Shown in pieces: positions 44,966 through 53,248 of a stretch of 64,000 nucleotides of DNA. The position numbers were made by a program, and so were the translations under genes. The DNA comes from CAVVST01 sp963750995 (GTDB taxonomy: Bacteria > Acidobacteriota > Vicinamibacteria > Vicinamibacterales > UBA2999), in assembly GCA_963750995.1 (NCBI GenBank), contig CAVVST010000002.1:620001-684000 (forward strand). The letters are read 5' to 3'. Numbering within the stretch: position 1 is the stretch's first letter; every line of letters starts with the position of its first letter. The notes under the pieces are model-generated. The model was not told the DNA's origin. It searched no databases and worked only from the letters and a program-made list of their open reading frames with translations.

Positions 44966-45042
44966 AGGCGCGTAGCTCAGCTGGTTAGAGCGCCTCCCTG
45001 ACACGGAGGAGGTCAGTGGTTCGAGTCCACCCGCGCCTACCA
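44966..45042 (+). tRNA. tRNA-Val (GAC)
   Basis: A 77-nt cloverleaf: acceptor AGGCGCG/CGCGCCT with encoded CCA, D-arm GCTC/GAGC, and anticodon stem CCTCC/GGAGG. The anticodon stem encloses loop CTGACAC, anticodon GAC, which reads Val GUC. The T-loop is TTCGAGT. The outermost T-stem pair is an A-C mismatch. Confidence 0.95.
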
Positions 45043-45082
45043 CTTAGAACTTACTTTCAATTTTCGAGTTTTAACTTTTCAC

Positions 45083-47041
45083 TTGGCCGACATCACCATC
45101 ACGCTGCCTGACGGCTCGGGCCGTGCTGTGCCTTCAGGTACGCGTGTCGCCGACGTTGCCGACGGCATCTCGCCGCGGCTGCTCAAGGCAGCGCTCGCGG
45201 GATCGGTCGACGGCCGCCTCGTCGATCTCACCTACCCGCTCGAGCACGACGCCGCCGTACGCATCGTGACGCCGGAGAGCCCCGAAGCGCTGGCGCTGTA
45301 TCGCCACAGCGCGGCGCACCTGCTCGCGGCCGCGGTCACCAACCTGTTTCCCGGCGTGCAATGCGGCATCGGGCCCGCGACCGAGGAGGGCTTCTTCTAC
45401 GACTTCGTCGTGCCGCGCCCGTTTGTCCCCGAAGACCTCGACGCGATCGAGAAGAAGATGCGCGAGCTGGCGCAGCAGGATCTGCCGTACGAGCGGCAGA
45501 TGTGGCGGCGCGACGAGGCGAAGCAGTTCTTCGGTGCGCGCGGCGAACCGCTCAAGGTTCAGTTGATCGACGAGAAGACCGAAGGACAGGCGGAAGTCTC
45601 CTGCTACACGATCAAAGATCGCGACACGTTCGTGGATTTCTGCGTCGGCCCGCACGTGCCCTCCACCGGCAGGCTGAAGGCCTTCAAGCTGCTCAGCACG
45701 TCGAACGCCTACTGGAAGGGCGACGCCCGCAATCAGCCGATGCAGCGCGTCTACGGTACCGCGTTCGTATCCGACAAGGAGCTCCAGGCCTACCTGACGC
45801 GCCTCGAGGAAGCCAAGAAACGCGACCACCGCAAGATCGGGCGTGACCAGAAGCTGTTCATGTTCCACCCGTGGGCGCCGGGCGCGACGTTCTGGCTGGC
45901 GAAGGGCACCGTGCTCTACAACACGCTCGCCAGCTACATGCGGGAGGTGTTGATTCCGGCCGGCTACGTCGAAGTGAAGGCGCCGATCGTGTTCAACAAG
46001 GCCCTCTGGGAAACGTCCGGACACTGGGACCACTACCGCCAGAACATGTTCCTGGTCGACAGCGAAGGCGAACAGATGGGCATGAAGGCGATGAACTGTC
46101 CCGGCCACATGCTTCTGTTCGGCAGCGAGGTGCGCAGTTACCGCGATCTACCGATTCGCTACCACGAGCAGACGCCGCTTCATCGCAACGAACCGTCAGG
46201 GGTGCTCTCGGGCCTGACCCGGGTGCGCCAGTTCAGCCAGGATGACGCCCACTGCTTCGTGATGGAATCGCAGATCGGCGAGGAGGTGGAGCGGGTGCTC
46301 CGCCTGGTGCAGCGCGTCTACGCCGACTTCGGCATGACGCCCGAGATGAAACTGTCGACGCGTCCGCCGGAATTCCTCGGGACAATCGAGCAGTGGAACC
46401 ATGCCGAGGCGGAGCTGAAGCGGGCGCTGGACGCGGTCGGCGAGCAGTACACGATCAACGAAGGCGACGGCGCGTTTTACGGGCCCAAGATCGACTTCGA
46501 TGTCGTCGACGCGATTGGCAGAAAGTGGCAGTGCGCCACGATTCAGCTCGACTACAACCTGCCGCAGAGGTTCGCGCTGACGTACGTGGGTGCCGACAAC
46601 ACCGAACACCGCCCCGTGGTGATCCATCGTGCGATCTTCGGCAGCTTCGAGCGCTTCATTGCCCTGCTGATCGAGCATTTCGCCGGGGCGTGGCCGCTGT
46701 GGCTGGCGCCGGTCCAGGCGGTCGTGCTGCCCATTTCCGACCGCCATCTTGCATACGCCCGGGGGGTGCGCGACCGGCTCGCGGCCGCCGGGCTCCGCGT
46801 GGAGCTGGACGAGCGTCAGGAGAAGATTGGCTATAAGATCCGGGAGGCTCAGCTTCAGAAGGTCCCCTACATGCTGGTAACCGGGGATCGCGAGGCCGCC
46901 GAGGGCACCGTGTCGGTGCGCGGCCGGGCGGCGGGCGATCTGGGCGCGAGGCCGGTGGACGGCTTCATCGCCGACGCGCTCGACGAGATTCGCACACGGG
47001 CGCCGCAGACGGCGGCGCCTGCCGAACAACAGACGGCCTGA
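45083..47041 (+). CDS. thrS: Threonyl-tRNA synthetase
   Basis: A 652-residue class II synthetase. It has an N-terminal TGS domain (ITLPDGSGRAVPSGTRVADV), the editing-like domain with HSAAHLLAAA, the catalytic core MKAMNCPGHMLLFGSEVRSY and RYHEQTPLHRNEPSGVLSG with the zinc Cys, RVRQFSQDDAHCF, and the anticodon-binding end. The start is TTG at 45083 with no clear Shine-Dalgarno sequence. It heads the thrS-infC-rpmI-rplT-pheS-pheT run. Confidence 0.97.
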   Translation: MADITITLPDGSGRAVPSGTRVADVADGISPRLLKAALAGSVDGRLVDLTYPLEHDAAVRIVTPESPEALALYRHSAAHLLAAAVTNLFPGVQCGIGPATEEGFFYDFVVPRPFVPEDLDAIEKKMRELAQQDLPYERQMWRRDEAKQFFGARGEPLKVQLIDEKTEGQAEVSCYTIKDRDTFVDFCVGPHVPSTGRLKAFKLLSTSNAYWKGDARNQPMQRVYGTAFVSDKELQAYLTRLEEAKKRDHRKIGRDQKLFMFHPWAPGATFWLAKGTVLYNTLASYMREVLIPAGYVEVKAPIVFNKALWETSGHWDHYRQNMFLVDSEGEQMGMKAMNCPGHMLLFGSEVRSYRDLPIRYHEQTPLHRNEPSGVLSGLTRVRQFSQDDAHCFVMESQIGEEVERVLRLVQRVYADFGMTPEMKLSTRPPEFLGTIEQWNHAEAELKRALDAVGEQYTINEGDGAFYGPKIDFDVVDAIGRKWQCATIQLDYNLPQRFALTYVGADNTEHRPVVIHRAIFGSFERFIALLIEHFAGAWPLWLAPVQAVVLPISDRHLAYARGVRDRLAAAGLRVELDERQEKIGYKIREAQLQKVPYMLVTGDREAAEGTVSVRGRAAGDLGARPVDGFIADALDEIRTRAPQTAAPAEQQTA

Positions 47042-47054
47042 GGAGGACGATATC
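47041..47054 (+). promoter_or_regulatory. Strong ribosome-binding site with AUC start codon for infC
   Basis: AGGAGG (47041-47046), five bases, then ATC at 47052. The ATC is in frame with infC, and no ATG, GTG or TTG lies at a suitable distance. The next possible start, GTG at 47088, is 41 bp from this site and would drop the first 12 residues. Confidence 0.75.
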
Positions 47055-47651
47055 GCTTTCGACCGCTCGCCCCGACGTGACGATCGCGTGCGCACTAACG
47101 AGCGCATCCGGGTCCGCGAGATCCGCGTGATCGACGAAACCGGACAACAGCTTGGCATCATGCCGCCGCCGCAGGCGTTGATCATCGCGAAGCAGAAAGG
47201 TCTCGACCTGGTCGAGATCTCTCCCACCGCGGTGCCGCCCGTCTGCCGAATCATGGACTTCGGCCAGTACCAGTACCAGGAGCAGAAGCGTGCTCGCGAG
47301 GCCAAGAAGCACCAGCGCGTGATCGAGGTCAAGGAAATCAAGTTCCGGCCGAAGGTCGATGTGCACGATTACGACTTCAAGAAGAAGCACATCGAGCGCT
47401 TCCTTGCCGACGGCGACAAGGTGAAGGCGACGATCTTCTTCCGCGGCCGCGAGATGGCCCATCCGGAAATCGGCCGGCGCATTCTCGAGCGACTGATCGC
47501 GGAGCTGGCGGATGTCGCCATCGCCGAGACGATGCCGCGGCAGGAAGGCAACCAGATGCACGTCATCCTGAGCCAGCGCACCGGCCGGAAGACGAACCCG
47601 AAGCCGAGGGCGCAGGAATCGGCCGAACCGGCCGCGACGACAGAGGAGTAG
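47052..47651 (+). CDS. infC: Translation initiation factor IF-3
   Basis: About 199 residues. After (M)AFDRSPRRDDRV comes the conserved NERIRVREIRVIDETGQQLG, then KQKGLDLVEISPTAVPPVCR, IMDFGQYQYQEQKRAREAKK and the C-terminal IKFRPKVDVHDYDFKKKHIE and KVKATIFFRGREMAHPEIG. The tail TGRKTNPKPRAQESAEPAAT is variable. IF-3 controls start-codon selection on the 30S subunit. E. coli infC uses AUU for autoregulation, and the AUC here suggests the same logic. Confidence 0.93.
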   Translation: MAFDRSPRRDDRVRTNERIRVREIRVIDETGQQLGIMPPPQALIIAKQKGLDLVEISPTAVPPVCRIMDFGQYQYQEQKRAREAKKHQRVIEVKEIKFRPKVDVHDYDFKKKHIERFLADGDKVKATIFFRGREMAHPEIGRRILERLIAELADVAIAETMPRQEGNQMHVILSQRTGRKTNPKPRAQESAEPAATTEE

Positions 47652-47683
47652 AAGGAAGCCTTGAGGGGCTTCCTGACACAGAG

Positions 47684-47881
47684 ATGCCTAAACTGAAGAC
47701 ACATCGGGGCGCGGCCAAGCGCTTCAAGAAGACCGGGACGGGCAAGATCGTCCGGGCGAGCGCGTTCAAGCGCCACATTCTCACGAGCAAGACGACGAAG
47801 TCGAAGCGGCAGATGCGCGGCACCAAGGAAGTCGCCGAGCAGGATGCGCCGAAACTGCGGCGCATGCTGCCGTACAAATAA
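47684..47881 (+). CDS. rpmI: Ribosomal protein L35 (bL35)
   Basis: A 65-residue basic protein, MPKLKTHRGAAKRFKKTGTG then KIVRASAFKRHILTSKTTKS, matching bL35 in length and sequence pattern. It lies between infC and rplT in the conserved order. Confidence 0.97.
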   Translation: MPKLKTHRGAAKRFKKTGTGKIVRASAFKRHILTSKTTKSKRQMRGTKEVAEQDAPKLRRMLPYK

Positions 47882-47892
47882 GGATCAGAGAG

Positions 47893-48264
47893 ATGCCACG
47901 GGTAAAGAGAGGAACTGTCCGCCGCGCCAAGCGCAAGAAGCTGCTGTCACGCGCCAAGGGCTTCTACCAGACCAAGAGCAAGCTGTATCGCGCCGCCAAG
48001 GAAGCGGTCGACACTGCCGGCAAGTACGCGTTCGTCGGGCGAAAGCAGAAGAAGCGCGACTATCGCCGGCTGTGGGTCGTCCGGATCAACGCCGCCGCGC
48101 GTGAAAACGGGATCACCTACTCGCAGTTGATGCGCGGACTCAAGGCGGCGGGCGTCACGATCGACCGCAAGATGCTGGCCGACATCGCCGCCACCCAGTC
48201 CGCAGCGTTCGCCAAGGTGGCTGCGCAGGCCAAGGCCGCGCTCCCCGCCCCGGCGAATGCCTGA
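47893..48264 (+). CDS. rplT: Ribosomal protein L20 (bL20)
   Basis: A 123-residue bL20: MPRVKRGTVRRAKRKKLLSR, AKGFYQTKSKLYRAAKEAVD, RKQKKRDYRRLWVVRINAAA. The ribosome-binding site is AGAGAG just before the ATG. It binds 23S rRNA early in assembly and commonly represses its own operon. It overlaps pheS by 8 bp. Confidence 0.97.
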   Translation: MPRVKRGTVRRAKRKKLLSRAKGFYQTKSKLYRAAKEAVDTAGKYAFVGRKQKKRDYRRLWVVRINAAARENGITYSQLMRGLKAAGVTIDRKMLADIAATQSAAFAKVAAQAKAALPAPANA

Positions 48265-49350
48265 TCACACCGCCGACGCGTCGATCGAAGAGCTGCGCGA
48301 GGCGTTCCACGCGCAGCTCTCCTCGGCGTCCACCGACCAGGCTCTGAAGGGCCTCAACGACGCGTTCCTCAGCCGCAAGTCGGGGTCCGTCACGGCGCTC
48401 CTCAAGAGCCTCGCGACGATGCCGCCCGAGACGCGGCGCGAGTTCGGCCAGCGCGTCAACACGCTGAAGGCCGAGATCGAGTCGGCGCTCGACGCCAAGC
48501 GCGCCTCGCTCGAGGCCACGCGGCAACCGGCCGGCGCGCCGTCGACGTCACCCTGCCGGGCCGCGCCATCCCCGCCGGCCGCGTGCATCCGCTGATGCGC
48601 GTGCGGCAGCAGGTCGAAGACATTTTTGCGCGCATGGGCTACGAGATCCTCGAGGGGCCGGAAGTCGAAGACGACTTCCACAACTTCGAGGCGCTCAACA
48701 TGCCGCCGGATCACCCTGCCCGCGACATGCAGGACACGCTCTATCTCGGTGCGCCGATCGCCGGCGGCACCTGGGGCGCGCATACCGGACGGGTACCGGA
48801 GGCGCAGGTGCGCGCCGCGACGCTGCTGCGGACGCACACGTCGGCGATGCAGATCCGCTACATGAAGACGTTCCCGCCGCCGGTCCGCATCATCGTGCCC
48901 GGCCGCGTCTACCGCCGCGACAATCTCGACCTCAGCCACACGCCGATGTTCCAGCAGTTCGAAGGTCTGGTCGTCGGTGAAGGCGTCACGCTGGCGGATC
49001 TGAGGGGCACCTTCGAGGCGATGCTGCGCGAACTGTTCGGCGACGTGCAGGTGCGGCTGCGCCCGAGTTTTTTTCCCTACACGGAACCGAGCGCTGAGAT
49101 CGACATCAGCTGTAAGAGTTGCCGCGGCGCCGGGTGCGGCACGTGCAAGCACACCGGATGGATCGAGATTCTCGGCAGCGGCATGGTCCACCCGGCGGTA
49201 TTCGAAGCGGTGGGATACGACCCGGAGACGGTCACCGGCTTCGCCTTCGGCATGGGGATGGAACGCGTCGCGATGCTGAAATACGGCGTCGACGACATCC
49301 GGCTGTTCTACGAGAACGACTTGCGCTTCCTCGAGCAGTTCCCGCTATGA
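48257..49350 (+). CDS. pheS: Phenylalanyl-tRNA synthetase alpha subunit, interrupted by a frameshift
   Basis: The N-terminal coiled-coil arm (IEELREAFHAQLSSASTDQA to KRASLEATRQPAGAP) is in one frame. The linker and catalytic core (VDVTLPGRAIPAGRVHPLMR, EILEGPEVEDDFHNFEALN, HTSAMQIRYM, PMFQQFEGLVVGEGV, GFAFGMGMERVAMLKYGVDD) are in another. The break lies at about 48525-48541 (GC-rich CCGGCCGGCGCGCCG) and fits one missing base. A CxxC-type insertion (CKSCRGAGCGTCKHTGW) is common in PheS. Because the gene is essential, the break is probably a sequence error. It overlaps pheT by ATGA. Confidence 0.93.
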
Positions 49351-51377
49351 AAGTGCTCCTGTCGTGGTTGCGCGAGTTCGTCGACATCCCCGGCTCGGCC
49401 GATGACATCGCGCGCGCGATGTCGGTCCGCGGCTTCGCGGTCGAGAGTGTCGAGAACGTCGGCACCGCAGACGCGGTGCTCGACTTCGAGGTGACGGCCA
49501 ACCGCCCCGACTGCATGTCCATTGTCGGCATGGGACGCGAGATCGCGACGGCCTTCAACCTGCCGCTGAAACAGCGCGCGGATGACGTGCCGTCGGCGCC
49601 GGCCGTAACGTCCGACATCGACATCGTTCTCGAAGACGACTTGTGCCCCCGCTACGTCGGCCAGGTCGCTGACGTGACGGTCGGCCCCTCGCCGGACTGG
49701 ATGCAGGCACGGCTCCAGGCCTGCGGCATCCGGCCGATCAGCAACATCGTCGACATCACCAACTACGTGCTGCTGGAATTCGGACAGCCGATGCACGCGT
49801 TCGACCTGGCGAAAATTCGCGACCGCCAGGTCCGCGTGCGCAAGGCGCGGGCAGGCGAGCGCGTGAAGACCCTCGACGGCCAGGCACGCACGCTGTCGGC
49901 CGAGATGCTGGTGATTGCCGACGCGGCAGAAGCGATCGCCGTCGCCGGCGTCATGGGAGGCGCGAATTCGGAAGTCTCGCCGGGCACGACCGCGATCGTG
50001 CTGGAAAGCGCCTACTTCAATCCGTTGTCCGTGCGGCGCACCAGCAAGGCGCTCGGCCTGAAAACCGAGGCGAGCATGCGCTTCGAACGCGGCGCCGATC
50101 CCCACATGCCGGCCGTTGCCATGAGGCGTGCGATCGAGCTGCTGGAGACGACGCGCGCCGGTCGCCCACGAAGCGGCGCCGTCGATCGGGTCCGCGCGTT
50201 CAAGTTCGCACCAGCGTCGCTGACGCTCCGCCGCTCGAAGATCGAGGGGCTTCTCGGCGCCGCCGTGCCCGCCGACGACGTGGAGCGCATACTCTCCAGC
50301 CTCGGCTTCAGCCTCGTGCGGGTTGAAGGCGGATGGCGGATCGCCGTGCCGCCACGACGGGTTGACGTCGTGCGCGAAGTGGACCTGATCGAAGAAGTTG
50401 CGCGGCACTACGGGTTCGACCGCCTGCCGGTGACGTTTCCCGCGCTCGTCACGGCCGGGCGCGGAATGGATCCGCGAATTTCGCGCGCCCGCCAGCTGCG
50501 CCGCGCGCTCACCGGCGCCGGGTTCTCTGAAGCGGTCACGTTCGGCTTCATCGCCGAGGCAGCAGCAGCCCCATTTGCCCCCGACGGCGACGTCGTGCCG
50601 ATCGCGAACCCCCTGTCTGAGACGTTTGCCGTGCTGCGGCCCTCGGCGCTGCCCGGCCTGGTGGACGCGGTGGCACACAATCGCCGCCGCGAACAGCGCG
50701 ATGTCCGGCTGTTTGAGATCGGCGCCCGTTTTTCGCGCGCTGAGGGCGAACGCCGCGCGCTCGCGTGCGCCTGGACCGGATACGCGGCTCCGGAACACTG
50801 GAGCGGCAGCGGCCGCGAGGTGGACTTCTTCGACATCAAGGCCGTCGTGGAACGAGTGTGCGAGGTTGCGGGCGTGGGCGTGGAGACCGTTCCGCACGAG
50901 GCGCGATGGCTGGCACCGGGACGATCGGCGAAAGCGATGGTGAAAGGGACACCAGTGGCCGTACTCGGACAGCTCGCACGCGGCATCACCGACGCGCATG
51001 GCCTTCCGGACGACCCGGTCTACGTGGCCGACGTCGATCTCGACGCCCTGGAGCGCGCCAGCGCGGGACGCGATCTTCGCGTCGAACCGCTCCCGCGATA
51101 CCCGTCGGTGACCCGCGACATCTCCGTGCTCGTCGACGTCACGGTGCCGTCAGCCGCGCTCCGCAGCACGATTCGTGAGACCGCCCCGGCAACGCTGGTT
51201 CGCGTCGTGGAGTTCGATCGATACCAGGGCAAGGGCATTCCCGAGGGAAAAGTCAGCATCTCTCTTCGCCTGATTTTCCGGTCATCTGACAGAACCCTCA
51301 CGGATGCAGAGGTCCAGGAGGCGATGGATGCCGTGCTTCGCGCGTTGCAGGATCGACACGCGGCGGTGCAACGCTAG
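49347..51377 (+). CDS. pheT: Phenylalanyl-tRNA synthetase beta subunit (short form)
   Basis: A 676-residue PheT starting MKVLLSWLREFVDIPGSADD. B3/B4 editing domain blocks (FEVTANRPDCMSIVGMGREI, ISNIVDITNYVLLEFGQPMH), B5 (RKSKIEGLLG-like), the catalytic-like domain and the C-terminal FDX-ACB anticodon-binding domain are present. The OB-fold tRNA-binding domain normally inserted between VESVENVG and the B3/B4 region is missing, explaining the roughly 110-residue shortfall against E. coli-type PheT. Start at 49347 is fixed by ATGA overlap with pheS. Confidence 0.95.
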   Translation: MKVLLSWLREFVDIPGSADDIARAMSVRGFAVESVENVGTADAVLDFEVTANRPDCMSIVGMGREIATAFNLPLKQRADDVPSAPAVTSDIDIVLEDDLCPRYVGQVADVTVGPSPDWMQARLQACGIRPISNIVDITNYVLLEFGQPMHAFDLAKIRDRQVRVRKARAGERVKTLDGQARTLSAEMLVIADAAEAIAVAGVMGGANSEVSPGTTAIVLESAYFNPLSVRRTSKALGLKTEASMRFERGADPHMPAVAMRRAIELLETTRAGRPRSGAVDRVRAFKFAPASLTLRRSKIEGLLGAAVPADDVERILSSLGFSLVRVEGGWRIAVPPRRVDVVREVDLIEEVARHYGFDRLPVTFPALVTAGRGMDPRISRARQLRRALTGAGFSEAVTFGFIAEAAAAPFAPDGDVVPIANPLSETFAVLRPSALPGLVDAVAHNRRREQRDVRLFEIGARFSRAEGERRALACAWTGYAAPEHWSGSGREVDFFDIKAVVERVCEVAGVGVETVPHEARWLAPGRSAKAMVKGTPVAVLGQLARGITDAHGLPDDPVYVADVDLDALERASAGRDLRVEPLPRYPSVTRDISVLVDVTVPSAALRSTIRETAPATLVRVVEFDRYQGKGIPEGKVSISLRLIFRSSDRTLTDAEVQEAMDAVLRALQDRHAAVQR

Positions 51378-51400
51378 ACGCCGTGTTACTATCCTCGCGC

Positions 51401-51835
51401 ATGGCAAAGCAAGCGTTCGCGCGGGCAACGGAGCTCGATCCGATCGATCGGCTCGAGGACAAGATCAAACTGCTGGTCGAAATGGTGACCCACCTTCGCG
51501 CTGATCAGGCGAGGGCTGCAGACGACAATGCACGACTCGTGCAGGAAATCGAAATGCTGCGCGGGCGGATCGCAGGCGCCCAGGGCGTGCAGGCTGAACT
51601 CGAGACGCTGCGCGGCGAACGCGACGCGATTCGCAGCCGGGTCGCCGACATGTTGTCGCAACTGGAGTCGATCTCAGCGCTCCGCCGTGGATCCGCAGAA
51701 GGGCGTCGTCACGGTCGAGATCGCCGGGCAGCGATATCCAATCCGCAGCGGCCTGGACGCGGCGTATGTTGCCGAGCTTGCTGCCTACGTGGACAAGAAA
51801 ATGCGCGCGGCCGCCGAAGCCGCCCCTTCGACTGA
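51401..51835 (+). CDS. Small coiled-coil cell-division-type protein (ZapB-like)
   Basis: It starts MAKQAFARATELDPIDRLED. Residues about 15-90 are a coiled coil with heptads (KIKLLVEMVTHLRADQARAA, LVQEIEMLRGRI, VQAELETLRGERDAIRSRVA). After SQLESISAL the frame continues over zapA as an Arg-rich stretch to 51835 that looks non-native. The true product probably ends near 51680 or joins zapA through a lost or gained base. The position before zapA is typical of ZapB-like proteins. Confidence 0.6.
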   Translation: MAKQAFARATELDPIDRLEDKIKLLVEMVTHLRADQARAADDNARLVQEIEMLRGRIAGAQGVQAELETLRGERDAIRSRVADMLSQLESISALRRGSAEGRRHGRDRRAAISNPQRPGRGVCCRACCLRGQENARGRRSRPFD

Positions 51836-51980
51836 CACCCTCGGCTTGGCGGTCCTGGTCGCGCTGAACCTGGCCGACGAATACTTCCGGGCCCGCCAGA
51901 CCGAATCCAGTGCGCACGGGGAACTCCATGAGCGGGCTCTCCGCCTTGAGCAACTGGTCGACCAGGTACTGAGCCGCTAA
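51687..51980 (+). CDS. zapA: Cell division protein ZapA
   Basis: About 97 residues: VVTVEIAGQRYPIRSGLDAA, YVAELAAYVDKKMRAAAEAA, TLGLAVLVALNLADEYFRAR and a C-terminal helix ERALRLEQLVDQVLSR, the ZapA fold that cross-links FtsZ filaments. The start is taken as GTG at 51687. 6S RNA follows 63 bp downstream, the same zapA/ssrS neighbourhood seen in proteobacteria. Confidence 0.85.
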   Translation: MDPQKGVVTVEIAGQRYPIRSGLDAAYVAELAAYVDKKMRAAAEAAPSTDTLGLAVLVALNLADEYFRARQTESSAHGELHERALRLEQLVDQVLSR

Positions 51981-52008
51981 CACGCTCGTATTCAACAATT
52001 TAGACGGC

Positions 52009-52037
52009 TTGACCGCCCCCGGTTGGCGGGCTAAGAT
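52009..52037 (+). promoter_or_regulatory. 6S RNA promoter (sigma-70 type)
   Basis: TTGACC (52009-52014), a 17-bp spacer, then TAAGAT (52032-52037). The predicted transcription start near 52044 matches the 5' end of the 6S-like RNA. Confidence 0.75.
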
Positions 52038-52043
52038 CCTTAA

Positions 52044-52224
52044 GCTCCTGCTTTGCTCGTGATGGTTTCGGAGGCTCGACTGAGCCAACGTAACACCTAA
52101 GCGAGCCGCGAGGTCGCGTGTTGTGCATGCCTCTGTTGCGAGGAAGCCTGAAGCGCGGCCGATAACAGCGGTTCCACCTGCTTTCGCAGGTTCATTCGAC
52201 CTCCCCACACGGCAAAGCGGGGCA
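52044..52224 (+). ncRNA. ssrS: 6S RNA
   Basis: About 180 nt directly after zapA with its own promoter. The ends pair: TCCTGCTTTGC (from 52046) with GCAAAGCGGGG (to 52222), and inside that GGAGGCTCGA (52070) with TCGACCTCC (52196-52204). The interior shares landmarks with E. coli 6S in the same order: CTGAGCC, GTGCATGC, GAGGAAGCCT, and a terminal hairpin CCACCTGCTTTCGCAGGTTC. 6S RNA mimics an open promoter and sequesters the housekeeping RNA polymerase holoenzyme. No protein-coding frame is credible here. Confidence 0.85.
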
Positions 52225-52243
52225 TCCTACTCCCCCCAAACAG

Positions 52244-53248
52244 GTGCAGAACCGCACCGTGCTCCACCTTGGCGAGCGCGCCCTGATAGACCGCATTACC
52301 GCGCGGCTTTCGGCGCCGTCGTGGGTCGTGGTGGGGCCGGGTGACGATGGGGCGGTGATCGCGCCGGAACGCGGGGCACTCGAGGTGCTCACGACCGACG
52401 CGCAGGTTGAAGGCGTCCATTTCGACCACCGCTTTGTGCCGCCCGAGGCGATCGGACACCGGGCGCTGGCGGTGAACCTGAGCGACCTGGCGGCGATGGG
52501 CGCTAAGCCGCGCGCCGCCCTGCTGTCACTGATCCTGCCCGACACGCTCGACGTGGCGGTTGTCGATGGAATGCTCGACGGTCTGGTGACGCTGGCGGCG
52601 CGTCACGGCGTAGCGGTGATCGGCGGCAACATCTCGCGTTCGCCTGGTCCGCTCGTCGTGGACGTGACAGCCATCGGCTCGGCGCGGCCGCGACGGATTC
52701 TGCGGCGCGCCGGTGCGCGGCCCGGCGATAGTGTCTACGTGACGGGAACCGTTGGCGACGCGATGGTTGGATTGCGGTGCTTGCGGGACAACTGTGGGTC
52801 GAGCCCTTCGCCGCTCGCGCCACAGGTGAATCGCTATCTCCGTCCCGAGCCGCGGGTGCGAATCGGCATGATGCTCGGGCGGAACCGCGCCGCGACAGCG
52901 TGCATGGACCTGAGCGACGGGCTCGCTGACGGGATTCGCCAGGTGGCGGCCGCCTCGCAGGTGGGCATGACGATCGACGGTGATGCTCTGCCCGTCGCCG
53001 ACGAAGTCCGCCGCTGGCACCGGGAACACGGCGCGGACCCGGTGGTCGCGGTGCTCGAGGGGGGCGACGACTACGAGTTGATGTTCACGGTCCGGCCCTC
53101 ACGCGCCGGCCGGTTGCGGAACGTGACCACGCATGCCGGCACCGTGGCGGTCACGAAAGTCGGAGTGGTGACGAAAGATCGGCGACTGGTGGTACGGACG
53201 GCGGCTGGAGATGCGCCGCTGCCCGAGGGATTCGAACATTTCCGCTGA
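52244..53248 (+). CDS. thiL: Thiamine-monophosphate kinase
   Basis: A 334-residue ThiL: GERALIDRITARL, VVGPGDDGAVIAPERGALEV, TTDAQVEGVHFDHRFVPPEA, IGHRALAVNLSDLAAMGAKP, VAVIGGNISRSPGPLVVDVT, CMDLSDGLADGIRQVAAAS and EGGDDYELMFTV. It phosphorylates thiamine monophosphate to the cofactor thiamine diphosphate. GTG at 52244 is used and GTG at 52259 is possible. The stop shares a base with the next ATG (TGATG). Confidence 0.95.
   Translation: MQNRTVLHLGERALIDRITARLSAPSWVVVGPGDDGAVIAPERGALEVLTTDAQVEGVHFDHRFVPPEAIGHRALAVNLSDLAAMGAKPRAALLSLILPDTLDVAVVDGMLDGLVTLAARHGVAVIGGNISRSPGPLVVDVTAIGSARPRRILRRAGARPGDSVYVTGTVGDAMVGLRCLRDNCGSSPSPLAPQVNRYLRPEPRVRIGMMLGRNRAATACMDLSDGLADGIRQVAAASQVGMTIDGDALPVADEVRRWHREHGADPVVAVLEGGDDYELMFTVRPSRAGRLRNVTTHAGTVAVTKVGVVTKDRRLVVRTAAGDAPLPEGFEHFR

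Noticed and set aside
45043..45082. T-box or threonine leader before thrS
   Set aside because: Only 40 bp separate tRNA-Val from thrS, with no specifier stem or antiterminator.
49308..50999. 563-codon minus-strand frame opposite pheT
   Set aside because: Shadow frame; pheT on the plus strand is unambiguous.
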